Assembly: GCF_900102685.1 (NCBI RefSeq)
Contig: NZ_FMZA01000001.1
Span: forward strand, 62,001 to 126,000
Length of the DNA stretch: 64,000 nt
Source of the DNA: Melghirimyces thermohalophilus
GTDB lineage: Bacteria > Bacillota > Bacilli > Thermoactinomycetales > DSM-45169
Direction: 5' to 3'
Shown here: piece by piece, positions 33,662 through 43,125 of the stretch
Position numbering within the stretch: position 1 is the stretch's first letter
Layout of the letters: each line of letters starts with the position of its first letter
Notes under the pieces: generated by a model
Databases searched by the model: none
Told to the model about the DNA's origin: nothing
What the model saw: the letters and a program-made list of their open reading frames with translations, nothing else
Position numbers and translations under genes: made by a program

Positions 33662-34984
33662 TTAAAGGATAATCCTGCGTTCTTCCAACTCTTTTTCGGG
33701 ACTGTGGTGATGGAACAGCCTCCGCAGAACAGAGACAGCGATGACGGCCAAAGTGATATAGAGAAGGGTGAAGACCACTAATAACACCCCGACATGATCG
33801 GCGGTGGTGGAGGCGGCATCTACCCGCATCACCCCCCGAATGATCCAGGGCTGACGGCCCACCTCTGCATAGATCCACCCCAGTTCGATCGCCAAAAATG
33901 ACATCGGGGCGCCAAGCACAATCCCCCGCAGCAGCCAAGGGTGCCAGAGGTTTCTTCGTCGCCACCAAGCGTAAAGAAACAGGGCGGATATCAAAATCAG
34001 GAAGGCTCCGATGAGAACCATTCCGTCAAACAGATAGTGCAGGTATAAAGGTGGGCGTTCATCGACAGGGAAATCATTTAACCCGATGATTTCCCCATCT
34101 GGCTTCCCTTTGCCGAGGATACTCAAGGCCCAAGGGATTTGGATCGCTCCTTGCACTTCTTGGTTTTCGTCAAGATACCCCCCGATAATCAGCGGCGCTT
34201 CTTGTTGGGTTTCAAAATGCCATTCCGCCGCTGCCAACTTTTCCGGAACGTTCTTGGCCAAAAACTTTCCGGACATGTCGCCGGCCACTGCGGTGGCCAC
34301 AGACAAAATCAGACCGGCGATCATGGTCATTTTTAGCCCTTTTTGGTGGTAGGTAGAATGACGCCCTTTGAGAAGGGCATGGGCGGCAATTCCTCCGAGG
34401 AGGAAGGCGCAAGCGACATATGAGGAAGAGAGGACATGAGCTGTTTTGCTGGGGGTTGCCGGGTTGAACATGGCCGCCAGGGGATAAATGTCGGTCACTT
34501 CTCCGTTCTCGATTTGAACCCCGGCTGGTGTATTCATAAAAGCGTTGACGGTGGTGATAAATACTGCGGACAGGGCGGAGCCGATGATGATAGGGATCGA
34601 TGTGAGCCAATGGTAAATCGGTTTTCTAAACCGATCCCAGGTGTAGAGGTAAATCCCTAAAAATATCGCTTCAAAGAAAAAAGCAAAGGTTTCCAGAAAC
34701 AGGGGTAGGCTGATGACGTTTCCGGCCAGTTGCATAAATCGCGGCCACAAGAGATTGAGCATCAGCCCGATGGAGGTGCCTGTGACGACGCCGACAGCGA
34801 CGGTGATTACAAACCCACGGGTCCAGCGTCGTGCCATCAGGATGTAGTGATCATCTTTTTTATATATTCCCCAAGCTTCCGCCAGGGAAATAAATATAGG
34901 AACGCCGACGCCGATCGTGGCCCAAATGATATGGAAGGCCAATGTCTCCGCTGTTAAAATCCGGCTGAGAAGGGTGGGATCCAT
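33662..34984 (-). CDS. cydA: Cytochrome bd oxidase subunit I
   Basis: 440 aa. Haem-binding features: His in TAETLAFHIIWATIGVG, Glu in LETFAFFFEAIFLG, then the quinol region and VGRQPWIIRGVMR near the end. The Q-loop is short, as in the YthAB/CIO-like branch. Reduces O2 with menaquinol, no proton pumping. Start at ATG 34984 (GGGGAG upstream); an ATG at 35020 is in frame but lacks an RBS. A Rex or FNR box was not found; the TTGTG-aga-CACAA at about 35050 has the wrong spacing. 34985-35211 is otherwise empty. Confidence 0.92.
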   Translation of the reverse strand: MDPTLLSRILTAETLAFHIIWATIGVGVPIFISLAEAWGIYKKDDHYILMARRWTRGFVITVAVGVVTGTSIGLMLNLLWPRFMQLAGNVISLPLFLETFAFFFEAIFLGIYLYTWDRFRKPIYHWLTSIPIIIGSALSAVFITTVNAFMNTPAGVQIENGEVTDIYPLAAMFNPATPSKTAHVLSSSYVACAFLLGGIAAHALLKGRHSTYHQKGLKMTMIAGLILSVATAVAGDMSGKFLAKNVPEKLAAAEWHFETQQEAPLIIGGYLDENQEVQGAIQIPWALSILGKGKPDGEIIGLNDFPVDERPPLYLHYLFDGMVLIGAFLILISALFLYAWWRRRNLWHPWLLRGIVLGAPMSFLAIELGWIYAEVGRQPWIIRGVMRVDAASTTADHVGVLLVVFTLLYITLAVIAVSVLRRLFHHHSPEKELEERRIIL

Positions 34985-35211
34985 CGTGGTTTCACACTCC
35001 CCATTCGCGTGATGAGTCATTTTTCATCCCAATGACCCGGGAACATGTTGTGAGACACAAAGGGTTGATTCACGAAATAAATAATATCTATTCAAACCTT
35101 AAGTATAGAAAGACCATTCCCTGGGTCTATCTGTAAAACAAACAGGGGTGAAGATAAAAATCCGACAGATGGCGTATAGTTTCTTTGTTATGATTGGCAT
35201 AATCTTTAATT

Positions 35212-35481
35212 ATGGATATCCTTCTTATTTATTTCGTCGCTGTCAATGGGATGGCCTTTTGTCTGATGGGAGTGGATAAAGCCCGAGCCAAAAAAGGAGC
35301 ATGGCGAATTCCAGAGCGGAACCTGATCTTATCCGCTCTGTTTGGGGGCGCTCCTGGCTTGTATTTAGGTATGTACTTATTTCGCCATAAAACGATGCAT
35401 CCTCTTTTTCGCATCGGCATCCCGGTGCTGATCCTGCTGTATGTTTTGGCGGGCGGGGGATGGATGCTTGACATCTTTTAA
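35212..35481 (+). CDS. DUF1294 family membrane protein
   Basis: 89 aa, three hydrophobic segments with the DUF1294 core: NGMAFCLMGVDKARAKKGAWRIPE, LFGGAPGLYLGMYLFRHKT. Function unknown. No Shine-Dalgarno precedes the ATG, and a -10-like CATAAT lies only about 12 bp upstream, so the mRNA may be leaderless. Confidence 0.88.
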   Translation: MDILLIYFVAVNGMAFCLMGVDKARAKKGAWRIPERNLILSALFGGAPGLYLGMYLFRHKTMHPLFRIGIPVLILLYVLAGGGWMLDIF

Positions 35482-35546
35482 TCCCCCTGATCTTCCCAGT
35501 GTGTATCCTGCCTTCCTTGACAAACTAAAGGGGAGGAGGTGAGTGG

Positions 35547-36617
35547 GTGCAATTTCTGGTTATGTTACTGTCTGTGCTGCTGTTAACTTCCGGCTGCGCT
35601 TCATCCTCTGGCCCTGTCGGCGGCGGCACTGCAGAGCCCTTGGCAGATCCCCAAGCGACTCACTCCATCAAACGGGAAACCTCTTCCCCTTTGATCCTTC
35701 AGTACGGAGAAAAAGAGTGGCGCCTCGATCTTTCCCGGGTCGGCTATGATGGGATAGATCCCACAACATTGGATCGGGATGCTTTTTATCGTTGGTTTGC
35801 CCGCGTAGAAAGAGCGATCAATCGTCCGCCTCAATCGGCACATTTTCGCGATCGAAAGCTGATTCCGCAAAAGGACGGGCTCAGGGTGGAGCGCGGGATG
35901 GTGGACAGATGGTTGGATCAACCCCATGCCTATCTCGAGCGTCCCCAAGAGGTTCCAGTACAAACCTGGAGGCCGCAGGTGACCACGGCGATGTTGAAGC
36001 GGATCAAGCAGAAACAGCTCGCTTCCTACACGACGGTGTACGACCCCAGCCACAGAAATCGTTCCCATAACATCGACCTGTCAGTCAAGGCGATCGATCA
36101 TCAAGTGGTTCCTGTCGGAGAGGTTTTTTCCTTTAACCGATCGGTGGGTGTACGTTCTAAGGCCCGCGGTTATCGTCCCGCCAAGGTGATCGTGCGCGGT
36201 GAATATACAGAAGGGGTGGGAGGGGGCATCTGTCAAACCTCTTCAACCTTATATAACAGTGTGGAACGTGCTGGACTACGGATCTTGCAGCGAGTGAGTC
36301 ACAGTAAACATGTAACGTATGTTCCCAAGGGGAAGGATGCCACGGTCTCCTGGGGTGGACCCGATTTTGTTTTTCAAAACCAATTGAATCAACCGATTCT
36401 GGTTTCTGCTACCGCCAAAAACGGGGTTTTAACGGTGAAGATCTTCGGGCCCTCCAATACCATCCACCAGTCGAAAAAGACAAAGGACGCACCGAAAACG
36501 AAACCCGATATGGAGGAGGTACCGGCTCCGGAGAAGAAACAGTCGATTCGTGAGGATGCGAAAAAGCATCGTCAGGAACCGTTGCCGCTTGATCGTTTAT
36601 CCGGGACCAAGGAGTAG
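35547..36617 (+). CDS. VanW family lipoprotein
   Basis: 356 aa. Lipoprotein signal (VLLLTSGC), a variable N-terminal half and a VanW domain (PVGEVFSFNRSVGVRSKARGY, then EGVGGGICQTSSTLYNS). A lysine/glutamate-rich tail (EEVPAPEKKQ) is unstructured. VanW accompanies some vancomycin clusters but is widespread; here it is next to another envelope gene and no van genes. GTG start behind GGAGGAGG. Confidence 0.88.
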   Translation: MQFLVMLLSVLLLTSGCASSSGPVGGGTAEPLADPQATHSIKRETSSPLILQYGEKEWRLDLSRVGYDGIDPTTLDRDAFYRWFARVERAINRPPQSAHFRDRKLIPQKDGLRVERGMVDRWLDQPHAYLERPQEVPVQTWRPQVTTAMLKRIKQKQLASYTTVYDPSHRNRSHNIDLSVKAIDHQVVPVGEVFSFNRSVGVRSKARGYRPAKVIVRGEYTEGVGGGICQTSSTLYNSVERAGLRILQRVSHSKHVTYVPKGKDATVSWGGPDFVFQNQLNQPILVSATAKNGVLTVKIFGPSNTIHQSKKTKDAPKTKPDMEEVPAPEKKQSIREDAKKHRQEPLPLDRLSGTKE

Positions 36618-36627
36618 TGGGATCACC

Positions 36628-36664
36628 GGAGAGCGGAGTACGATCAACCGCTCTCCTCTTTTCG
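36628..36664 (+). terminator. Probable terminator of the VanW gene
   Basis: A ggagagcgg/ccgctctcc stem is followed by a T-rich tail. Confidence 0.65.
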
Positions 36665-36817
36665 TTCCACAGGGATCTCGGAGAGAGAAGGGTGCTGGAC
36701 GTCAGGATCCGGGATTAAAAGGAAAATTGCGTATATCGGTGGTTGGAAAAAACGCTGGTTCCGCCAACTGACGGGCTGCATCGAACTGGAGGTCTTTCCT
36801 GTAATGTAATTTTTTCA

Positions 36818-36845
36818 TAGACATTTTCTTGAACTCTGCTATAAT
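36818..36845 (+). promoter_or_regulatory. Promoter of the 3D-domain gene
   Basis: TAGACA, 16 bp, TATAAT; transcription would begin about 34 bp before the ATG. There is no room for a c-di-AMP riboswitch. Confidence 0.65.
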
Positions 36846-36885
36846 AAAACCGTCTTTTGACCAGTGGGAAAAAGGGAGGTTTAGC

Positions 36886-37893
36886 ATGAAAAAAACCCTG
36901 ATCATCGTACTAGGGGTTGCCGCCGTCCTACTGTTATCCGGAGCCTACGTCAGTTATGCCATGATGAACAAAGAAGTGAACATCACCTTCAGTGATCGAG
37001 AGAAAACCGTTCAGACAGCGGTCTTCAACGGGACACTGTCGGATGCATTGAAAGAAGAAGGAATGAAACCCGCCAAGCTGAAAGAAAAGTATAAACCGAG
37101 TATCCCGTGGGATCAAAAGATCCAGGAGGATACGGATATCCAGCTTACCTGTAAGTGTTCGGTAACCTTAAAAGTGGGAAATAAGGACCCCGAGGAACAT
37201 ACCACACTCCAGCCGACGGTGGGAAAATTCCTGAAAGAGCAGAAGGTGGATGTAAATAAGAACGACCAGATGAATGCTACATTGGATCAAAAGATTACAA
37301 ATGGTATGACCATTGTGATCGATAAAATTGAGAAAAAGGTTCAAAAGAAAGTGGAAGAGACGGATTACTCCGTTAAAAAGAAAGAAGACCCGGATATTCC
37401 AAAAGGGGAAAAAGAAGTGGTCCGGGAAGGGAAAAAGGGAAAAGTCATTTATCAAGTGACAGCATTATTTAAAAATGGCAAGGCGATGGTGACCGACCAG
37501 AAAAAGATCGACGAGATCAAACCGACGGCACAAATCGTCAAAGTAGGTTCCGGTGAAGCGGAGGAAGCCTCGGCTAAAGGGGATACTGAACTGTCTTCCG
37601 GATCGCGGATCGCCGGTCTGAAGTACAAAAAAACCATGGAAGCGGAGACGACCGGATATACCGCTACCGGAAACAAAACAGCAACCGGAACGACCCCCCG
37701 CCGGGGTACGGTGGCTGTCGATCCTGCAGTGATCCCACTGGGGACTGAGTTGTACATTCCTGGATACGGCCGCGCTGTGGCGGAAGATACAGGCGGTGCC
37801 GTCAACGGCAACGTGATCGACCTTTACTTTGAAAGTGAATCAGAGGCGATCCAGTGGGGACGTCGCAACGTGACGGTTTATATTCTCGAATGA
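36886..37893 (+). CDS. YabE-like cell-wall protein (DUF348-G5-3D domains)
   Basis: 335 aa. N-terminal anchor or signal helix (TLIIVLGVAAVLLLSGAYVSYAM), two ubiquitin-like DUF348 repeats (about 30-140), a G5 segment (150-200) and a C-terminal 3D domain with DPAVIPLGTELYIPGYG and EDTGGAVNGNVIDLYF, the three Asp of the name. The 3D double-psi barrel relates to MltA/Rpf transglycosylases, so peptidoglycan remodelling at outgrowth is the likely role. ATG after AAAGGGAGG. Confidence 0.92.
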   Translation: MKKTLIIVLGVAAVLLLSGAYVSYAMMNKEVNITFSDREKTVQTAVFNGTLSDALKEEGMKPAKLKEKYKPSIPWDQKIQEDTDIQLTCKCSVTLKVGNKDPEEHTTLQPTVGKFLKEQKVDVNKNDQMNATLDQKITNGMTIVIDKIEKKVQKKVEETDYSVKKKEDPDIPKGEKEVVREGKKGKVIYQVTALFKNGKAMVTDQKKIDEIKPTAQIVKVGSGEAEEASAKGDTELSSGSRIAGLKYKKTMEAETTGYTATGNKTATGTTPRRGTVAVDPAVIPLGTELYIPGYGRAVAEDTGGAVNGNVIDLYFESESEAIQWGRRNVTVYILE

Positions 37894-37901
37894 TCAGGTT
37901 C

Positions 37902-37934
37902 AAATCCCGCGAATTTTACGCGGGATTTTTTTTG
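37902..37934 (+). terminator. Terminator
   Basis: An aatcccgcg/cgcgggatt stem is followed by T8. Confidence 0.92.
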
Positions 37935-37998
37935 TCTGAAATCCTTGAAGAAGCAGGGGTTAAAGGAGTGGAAAAATGATCAGCTTTTTCCAAAACTT

Positions 37999-38033
37999 TT
38001 TGTCAGCAGGTGGGTAATTCGTATATACTACAG
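37999..38033 (+). promoter_or_regulatory. Promoter of the SEC-C gene
   Basis: TTGTCA, about 18 bp, TATACT, placed about 30 bp before the ATG. Confidence 0.55.
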
Positions 38034-38061
38034 AAAAGGATATCTTACGGGATGTGTCGAT

Positions 38062-39540
38062 ATGCCTGTAACAGCCGGTCGTAACGATCCATGCCCCTGT
38101 GGTAGCGGAAAGAAATACAAAAAGTGTTGCGAACGGGTCGTGGCCATTCAATCTGCTGAACAAGTGCGAGAAGAGAGAGAGCGGAAAGCCAAGTCCCGTT
38201 TGGTCACGGAGTTGAATCGGTGGTTTGAGGAAGTCTGCTCGGAGGAAATTGATGAAATTTGGGACCTTCGTTTTAAAGAGTTTTTCCACCTTCCTGCGGA
38301 CAAGCCGATTCCTGCCAATCTAACTTACACCTATCGGTTTTGGATTTTATTTGACGCCCCTTGTTATCACGGGCAGAGACCTGTCGAAGTTTGGCGGGAA
38401 CAGTTGTCGGAGCGGACGTCGGAATCCGATCGAATGGCACAGGAGTTGACAGAAGTTCATCTATGCTGTTATGAAGTGATTGAGGTGGGCGAAGGGGAAG
38501 CCCGACTACGCTCTTTGGTCGAGGAGAAGGAGTTTTTAGTGCGGCTGGACGAGCCCATCAAAGAAGGCATGTTGATGTTCGCGCGCCTCTCCCGTTTGGT
38601 AAATCGTTACGAGCTGTTTGGCCCTTATACTGCTTTTGGGGTTGAGATGAGGGGGGAGATCCTGGTGCACTTGAACGAACAGATACAGAGAAAAGGCGAT
38701 CTAAAACGAGAATACTGGCAACAGAACGGGATGCAGGTGCTCGGATGGCTCATGAAAAGGGCTCGGGAACTGGAAAATTCCGATCAGCCGGAAACGCTGC
38801 CGGAGGTGATCGGTGACCGGGGAGAGGATTTGAAGGATCTCCCCAAGGTAGCTCCTATAGAAGATCTGTTTCGAATGCCTACGGTGCCGGAAGAAAAAGC
38901 GAGCTTGCCCGATGTGGTGGGGCAGCAATTCCAGTTGTTTTATGATCGATACGTTTCCCTTTTTCAGGAGAAAACGCGGGAACTGTATCAGGAATCGCTG
39001 GACTTATTAAAAGATTATCTTTCCATCCGGTTTGGGGAGAGTTTTACCTGGTCTCTTTTAGATGAGCAGGTTCTGTCGCATTTTTTCGGTGTCTGGTACG
39101 TAGATAAGGGCAAGGGCGGACCGATCCGCTCAAGAATCTTTCTCAACACCTTGAAAGGGTTATTTCGTTGGATCCGGGAAGAAGCGATCTGCGACATTTA
39201 TCCCACTTTTGCCTCTGTCTACAAGGAATCGATTCAAGAGTTGCCTCGTGCCTTTGAAGCCCGGCGCTGGTTGGCGGAAAACGGGTTATCTAAAGAGATG
39301 GCCCCGCCTTTTGTAGAAGGGATCTTTCAGTTGGGGATCTCATCCACAGGAGCCTCGCTGGAGATCGGCGGGCAATGGATTCCCCTTCAGGCCAACATAC
39401 AAAGCCCGCCCCCGGCGGGGTTGGATAACCGGTTCTGGGTGAGAGGAAAGTTATCCCCTCACCCTCGGGAGGCCCGCATGGTTTCCGTGGAAGCCGTATA
39501 TCCTTATCTTAGGGTATTTGAACGAGAGCTGGCCGAATAA
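38062..39540 (+). CDS. SEC-C motif protein
   Basis: 492 aa. A zinc-binding SEC-C motif lies at the extreme N-terminus (GRNDPCPCGSGKKYKKCC); in SecA and other proteins it contacts SecB or ribosomal/nucleic-acid partners. The remainder is acidic and helical with no recognised domain. I start at ATG 38062 because the promoter excludes the upstream frame. A large orphan protein of this shape recurs in Bacillales; function unknown. Confidence 0.75.
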   Translation: MPVTAGRNDPCPCGSGKKYKKCCERVVAIQSAEQVREERERKAKSRLVTELNRWFEEVCSEEIDEIWDLRFKEFFHLPADKPIPANLTYTYRFWILFDAPCYHGQRPVEVWREQLSERTSESDRMAQELTEVHLCCYEVIEVGEGEARLRSLVEEKEFLVRLDEPIKEGMLMFARLSRLVNRYELFGPYTAFGVEMRGEILVHLNEQIQRKGDLKREYWQQNGMQVLGWLMKRARELENSDQPETLPEVIGDRGEDLKDLPKVAPIEDLFRMPTVPEEKASLPDVVGQQFQLFYDRYVSLFQEKTRELYQESLDLLKDYLSIRFGESFTWSLLDEQVLSHFFGVWYVDKGKGGPIRSRIFLNTLKGLFRWIREEAICDIYPTFASVYKESIQELPRAFEARRWLAENGLSKEMAPPFVEGIFQLGISSTGASLEIGGQWIPLQANIQSPPPAGLDNRFWVRGKLSPHPREARMVSVEAVYPYLRVFERELAE

Positions 39541-39571
39541 AAAAGTGCTCCCTTATCGGGGGAGCACTTTT
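39541..39571. terminator. Bidirectional terminator
   Basis: A perfect aaaagtgctccc/gggagcactttt stem lies between convergent genes. Confidence 0.88.
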
Positions 39572-39575
39572 GTCA

Positions 39576-40937
39576 TTACAGATTGGACAGAACTTGAAAG
39601 AGAAAGACGATTAGGATCAAAACCGGTGTTACCCAACGGGCGATCCATTCCCAGAAGAGCTGTGCGGGAAGGCCTTTACCGTCTTCCCCTTTAGCTGCAT
39701 CGAAAACCTGCCGAATCCCCCATTTCCATCCGGCAAACAGGATAAAGACCAGTCCGCCCAGGGGGAGCAGGACGTTGGAAGCGATAAAGTCCATCGATTC
39801 AAAGATCGGTAGTCCGGCAATCCCTTTGACATGGGACAGTGTGCTGAAGGAGAGGGTGGCGAAGATTCCCAGTAGAAAAATCAACCCGCCAGCCAGCAAG
39901 GTGCCCTTCTTACGGCTGAATCCATGTTCATCCTCTAGGTAGCGAAGCGGAACTTCCAACAAGGAGATGGAAGAGGTGAGAGCGGCTACGCTCAACAGGA
40001 AGAAAAACAGGATCGCAAATAAACTGCCGCCCGGCATCTGAGCAAATACCGCCGGCAAGGTGATATAGACCAATGGCGGGCCGGTGTTCGGTTCATAGCC
40101 CAAAGAAAAGATCGCCGGAAAGATCGCCAATCCCGCTGCCAGGGAAACCAGGGTGGAAAACAGGACCACATGTTTGACTGCGTGAGGGATACTTTCTTTT
40201 TTCGGCAGATAGCTGCCGTATGTGACCATGGTGCCAGCGCCGATGGATAAGGAGAAAAAGGCCATTCCCAAGGCCTCAAAGACGGTATTGAAGGTGACGC
40301 TGGACCAGTCAGGGTAAAGAATAAAGCGAATCCCTTCACCAGAGCCGGGTAGCGTGATTCCCCGGATCACCAGGATGATCAACATGATCCCCAGCATCGG
40401 CATCAAAAATTTGTTCGTCCGTTCAATCCCGTTTTGCAATCCAAACAGGCAGATGCCCATGGTGAGCATCATAAATAAAAATTGCCACAGAATCGGGATG
40501 ATGGGATCGGAGATGAATTGGGTAAAGCGAGCTTCCGCCTGTTGGATGGACATCTGGCCGAATCCGTCGGCCAGTGCCCCCCAGATGTAGGAGAGGGTCC
40601 ACCCTCCAACTGTACTGTAAAAGGCGAGGATGATGATGGTACCTGTAATCCCGATAAACCCGCCTAAAAACCAAGGCGTGCCCGGTGCCCGTTTTCTTAA
40701 GGCGCCGACGGGATTGCGTTGGGTGCTGCGACCCAGAACAATCTCTGAAAGGAGAACTGGCAGTCCCAGTAATAAAACGCAGACGACATAAATGAGCACA
40801 AAAGCTCCGCCACCATTTTCACCGGTGACAAAGGGAAACCGCCAGATGCTTCCCAGTCCGACGGCGGAACCGATAGCGGAAAGAATGAAACCGATCTTTC
40901 CGGACCATTGTTCCCGTGAATTTGAATCCGGTGCCAA
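39576..40937 (-). CDS. Sodium-dependent NSS family transporter
   Basis: 453 aa, about 11-12 membrane helices. The first helix motif GFILSAIGSAVGLGSIWRFPFVTGENGGGAF provides the Na+ and substrate sites of the LeuT fold. Closest in layout to Bacillus YocR/YhdH. Substrate, probably an amino acid or amine, cannot be fixed from sequence. Monocistronic. Confidence 0.92.
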   Translation of the reverse strand: MAPDSNSREQWSGKIGFILSAIGSAVGLGSIWRFPFVTGENGGGAFVLIYVVCVLLLGLPVLLSEIVLGRSTQRNPVGALRKRAPGTPWFLGGFIGITGTIIILAFYSTVGGWTLSYIWGALADGFGQMSIQQAEARFTQFISDPIIPILWQFLFMMLTMGICLFGLQNGIERTNKFLMPMLGIMLIILVIRGITLPGSGEGIRFILYPDWSSVTFNTVFEALGMAFFSLSIGAGTMVTYGSYLPKKESIPHAVKHVVLFSTLVSLAAGLAIFPAIFSLGYEPNTGPPLVYITLPAVFAQMPGGSLFAILFFFLLSVAALTSSISLLEVPLRYLEDEHGFSRKKGTLLAGGLIFLLGIFATLSFSTLSHVKGIAGLPIFESMDFIASNVLLPLGGLVFILFAGWKWGIRQVFDAAKGEDGKGLPAQLFWEWIARWVTPVLILIVFLFQVLSNL

Positions 40938-41052
40938 AGTTGTGAACCTCCTGTACGGATCAGATGATTTTTTTCACTTCAGTGTAACACAGTATCAAAG
41001 AGGAAAAAACAAGTGATCCTGTGGTATATGATGGACAGAGGAGGTTCTTAGG

Positions 41053-41583
41053 ATGGAATTGGTTTTTCCCGAGCGGTCATTGATTTTGATGTGTGCGGCG
41101 CCGGGCTGCGGCAAGTCCACCTTTGCCAATCGCCACTTCCTTTCAACACAAGTCGTTTCCTCGGATCGGTGCCGAGAAATGGTTAGCGATGATGTGGAGG
41201 ATATGTCCGTTCATCGCGAGACGTTTTCTCTGGTGCGACACATTTGTCACCTGCGGTTGAGTTTGGGCAAATTGACCGTAATCGATTCCACCTCCCTCAA
41301 TAGAAGCAGCCGGGCCAGCTTTCAAAAGCTGGCAAGTCAACACGGCTTTGCAAGTGCAGTGATTTTGTTGGATCTCCCCTTAAATGTTTGTCTGGAACGA
41401 AATGAACAACGGCAAAGACAGGTGCCCCCTGAGGTGATCCGCCGTTTCCACGCTTATTTGCAGGACACCAAACGGACCATCCGGGAGGAAAGGTTTGACC
41501 AGGTTTACGTAGTCAGTGAGGAGGAGCTGAACAACGTTCGGGTAACCATCAAACGGAAACATAAAAGACCGGTGATGGAGTGA
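41053..41583 (+). CDS. P-loop kinase-like ATPase (polynucleotide kinase type)
   Basis: 176 aa. Walker A CAAPGCGKSTFAN, then SSDRCREMVSDD as in PNKP/T4 Pnk-like kinases, a Walker B-like VIDSTSLNRSSRASF and a lid rich in Arg (LERNEQRQRQVPPEVI). May phosphorylate RNA/DNA ends or a small substrate; no ligase is adjacent. Strong RBS GAGGAGG. Confidence 0.8.
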   Translation: MELVFPERSLILMCAAPGCGKSTFANRHFLSTQVVSSDRCREMVSDDVEDMSVHRETFSLVRHICHLRLSLGKLTVIDSTSLNRSSRASFQKLASQHGFASAVILLDLPLNVCLERNEQRQRQVPPEVIRRFHAYLQDTKRTIREERFDQVYVVSEEELNNVRVTIKRKHKRPVME

Positions 41584-41625
41584 TACTAAGCGGGCACTCA
41601 ACATCAACAGAAGGGGGCGTTCAGT

Positions 41626-41844
41626 GTGTTCCGCTTTTTAAACCAGAAGAATGAACAGTCCAAACGTGAAGGCGCAGCTCCTCGAGCTCAAGCTGGAGAA
41701 ACTTCCGATGATCGCAAGATCAAAAATATGATGAACGAGGTGGCCTCGGAATTGGGCGTCTCTGAAGCCCAGGCGAACCGATCTCCTGAGAAGGGTAAGG
41801 AGTTGGGTAAGCGGATTGAAGAAGAAGTGAAAAAACGCACCTGA
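41626..41844 (+). CDS. Divergent alpha/beta-type small acid-soluble spore protein (probable)
   Basis: 72 aa, GTG start after AGGGGGCG. The C-terminal half aligns with alpha/beta SASP: MMNEVASELGVSEAQANRSPEKGKELGKRI, with NE/VASEL at the site cut by GPR protease in SASP, and the R..G..LGKR pattern of the second motif. The N-terminal 30 residues are non-standard and hydrophilic. SASPs coat spore DNA. Weak similarity means another small DNA-binding protein is possible. Confidence 0.55.
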   Translation: MFRFLNQKNEQSKREGAAPRAQAGETSDDRKIKNMMNEVASELGVSEAQANRSPEKGKELGKRIEEEVKKRT

Positions 41845-41857
41845 ATCCGTTGAGTGT

Positions 41858-41889
41858 GGCGGGCACCCGGTTTGGGATGCCCGTCTTTT
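41858..41889 (+). terminator. Terminator of the SASP-like gene
   Basis: A cgggca/tgcccg stem is followed by TCTTTTC. Confidence 0.65.
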
Positions 41890-41900
41890 CCCTTGGACAA

Positions 41901-41932
41901 AAAAGAGCGGACCCACCTACGGGTCCGTTTTC
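41901..41932 (-). terminator. Terminator of the 42-kb hypothetical gene
   Basis: On the minus strand a cggaccc/gggtccg stem runs into CTCTTTTTT. Confidence 0.75.
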
Positions 41933-41943
41933 ATGCTGTTAGC

Positions 41944-42282
41944 TTAAGAATGAACCGAGTAAAGGTATGAGAAGATTTCAGCGATTTTATGCTCCGTCGC
42001 CTCCCTGATATGGTCGGGTATAAACCCGTCTCGACGGCCTCCGCTCAACCGGTGGAGAACGGGTTGCCCCAACTTTAAATGGATGGTCGGCTGATTTTTT
42101 GTACGATGATGAGTGGTGGGGATCCGGAGGCGGAATTCCTCCCCGGAAATATGATCCCGGATGCGCAGATCGTAGACGGGCGGTTGTCCGTTACGGCGGA
42201 CAAAGCCCCGGGAACACAGGAAACGGTCAATTTGATCGGGGGCATACACCAATCCCGTTATCCGTTTCATTTTTAACCCCAA
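41944..42282 (-). CDS. Hypothetical protein
   Basis: 112 aa. A TTG start is favoured because AGGAGG lies 7 nt before it; the first ATG (42270) is 19 nt away. Contains alternating beta-like strands (VYDLRIRDHISGEEFRLRIPT, IHLKLGQPVL) and a helical end. Not recognised; size resembles Bacillus YugN but the match is poor. Confidence 0.6.
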   Translation of the reverse strand: MGLKMKRITGLVYAPDQIDRFLCSRGFVRRNGQPPVYDLRIRDHISGEEFRLRIPTTHHRTKNQPTIHLKLGQPVLHRLSGGRRDGFIPDHIREATEHKIAEIFSYLYSVHS

Positions 42283-42417
42283 ATTGAAACCTCCTCATGG
42301 TCGGTAAATATAATTGGCTTTGCTCTGCACATGTGGGTTTTGCGCCAACGAAAGGTATTTTCATCGTATGAACCCGGGGGAAAATTATGAACGAAAGAGA
42401 AAAAAGGAGGGAGGAGA

Positions 42418-43125
42418 ATGGATGACCAACGGGGGATTGTTGACTTTTTCCGTCGGAGGGACCAGTGGCAAGGAGAACAGACCCGCATATTTAATCGTCT
42501 GCTAAACCGGTTGTGCTGTTATGCTGACCGGGAGACCAACCTCCGGGAAAAAGTCCGTGCTCGTCACGTTTTTTCCACCATCACTGGAGATGATTCCTTT
42601 CCGGAAAAAAACCCTCAATGGGAAGATTGGTTTCAATTGTGGTATGCTTTGGACTATCTGAACATCCGCGGGTACAGGCATTTGGATGGTTACCTCCATA
42701 AATACCGCACCGATCTTACAGACAAGGAGCTGCGAATGATCGCCTCCCTTATGACCTCTTATCTGTCGGTGTTCCGGTTACAGATCGATGAAGAGAGCGG
42801 CTGTTCTATGGCCAGAGAATTTTTTAGGGGCCAGGATGCCGGTGACCTGGTGTTGGGGCTTAACGGGCTTGAGGAAGGTTCGCCGTTGTATTTACTGCGT
42901 CCAGTTAAGGTAGGAGTATACCACGTTCCTGCTGGTCCCGCGGCTCCTGTCACCCGAAAGCAAGCCAAGGCGATGAATGAATGGTTGGAGTCTATGTATC
43001 AGGCAGAATGGAGGCAGCGAACCGATGAATCCTTTTCTTGGCGAGTTTTTATGCAGCGTTGGGGCGTCGGACTGATTCATTGGCTGGATAGAGTCCACGG
43101 AGAAAAAGAGCAAAAAGGGAGATGA
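42418..43125 (+). CDS. Hypothetical protein upstream of the PHP gene
   Basis: 235 aa; helical and rich in Trp and Arg (WEDWFQLWYALDYLNIRGY; WRVFMQRWGVGLIHWLDRV). No catalytic motif, signal or membrane span seen. ATG after AAAGGAGGGAGGAG. Overlaps the PHP phosphoesterase start by 4 bp, so it is probably translated together with it and related in use. Family unknown. Confidence 0.7.
   Translation: MDDQRGIVDFFRRRDQWQGEQTRIFNRLLNRLCCYADRETNLREKVRARHVFSTITGDDSFPEKNPQWEDWFQLWYALDYLNIRGYRHLDGYLHKYRTDLTDKELRMIASLMTSYLSVFRLQIDEESGCSMAREFFRGQDAGDLVLGLNGLEEGSPLYLLRPVKVGVYHVPAGPAAPVTRKQAKAMNEWLESMYQAEWRQRTDESFSWRVFMQRWGVGLIHWLDRVHGEKEQKGR

Noticed and set aside
35040-35062. TTGTG-aga-CACAA as a Rex site for cydAB
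   Set aside because: Half-site spacing is 3 nt; Rex needs about 8.
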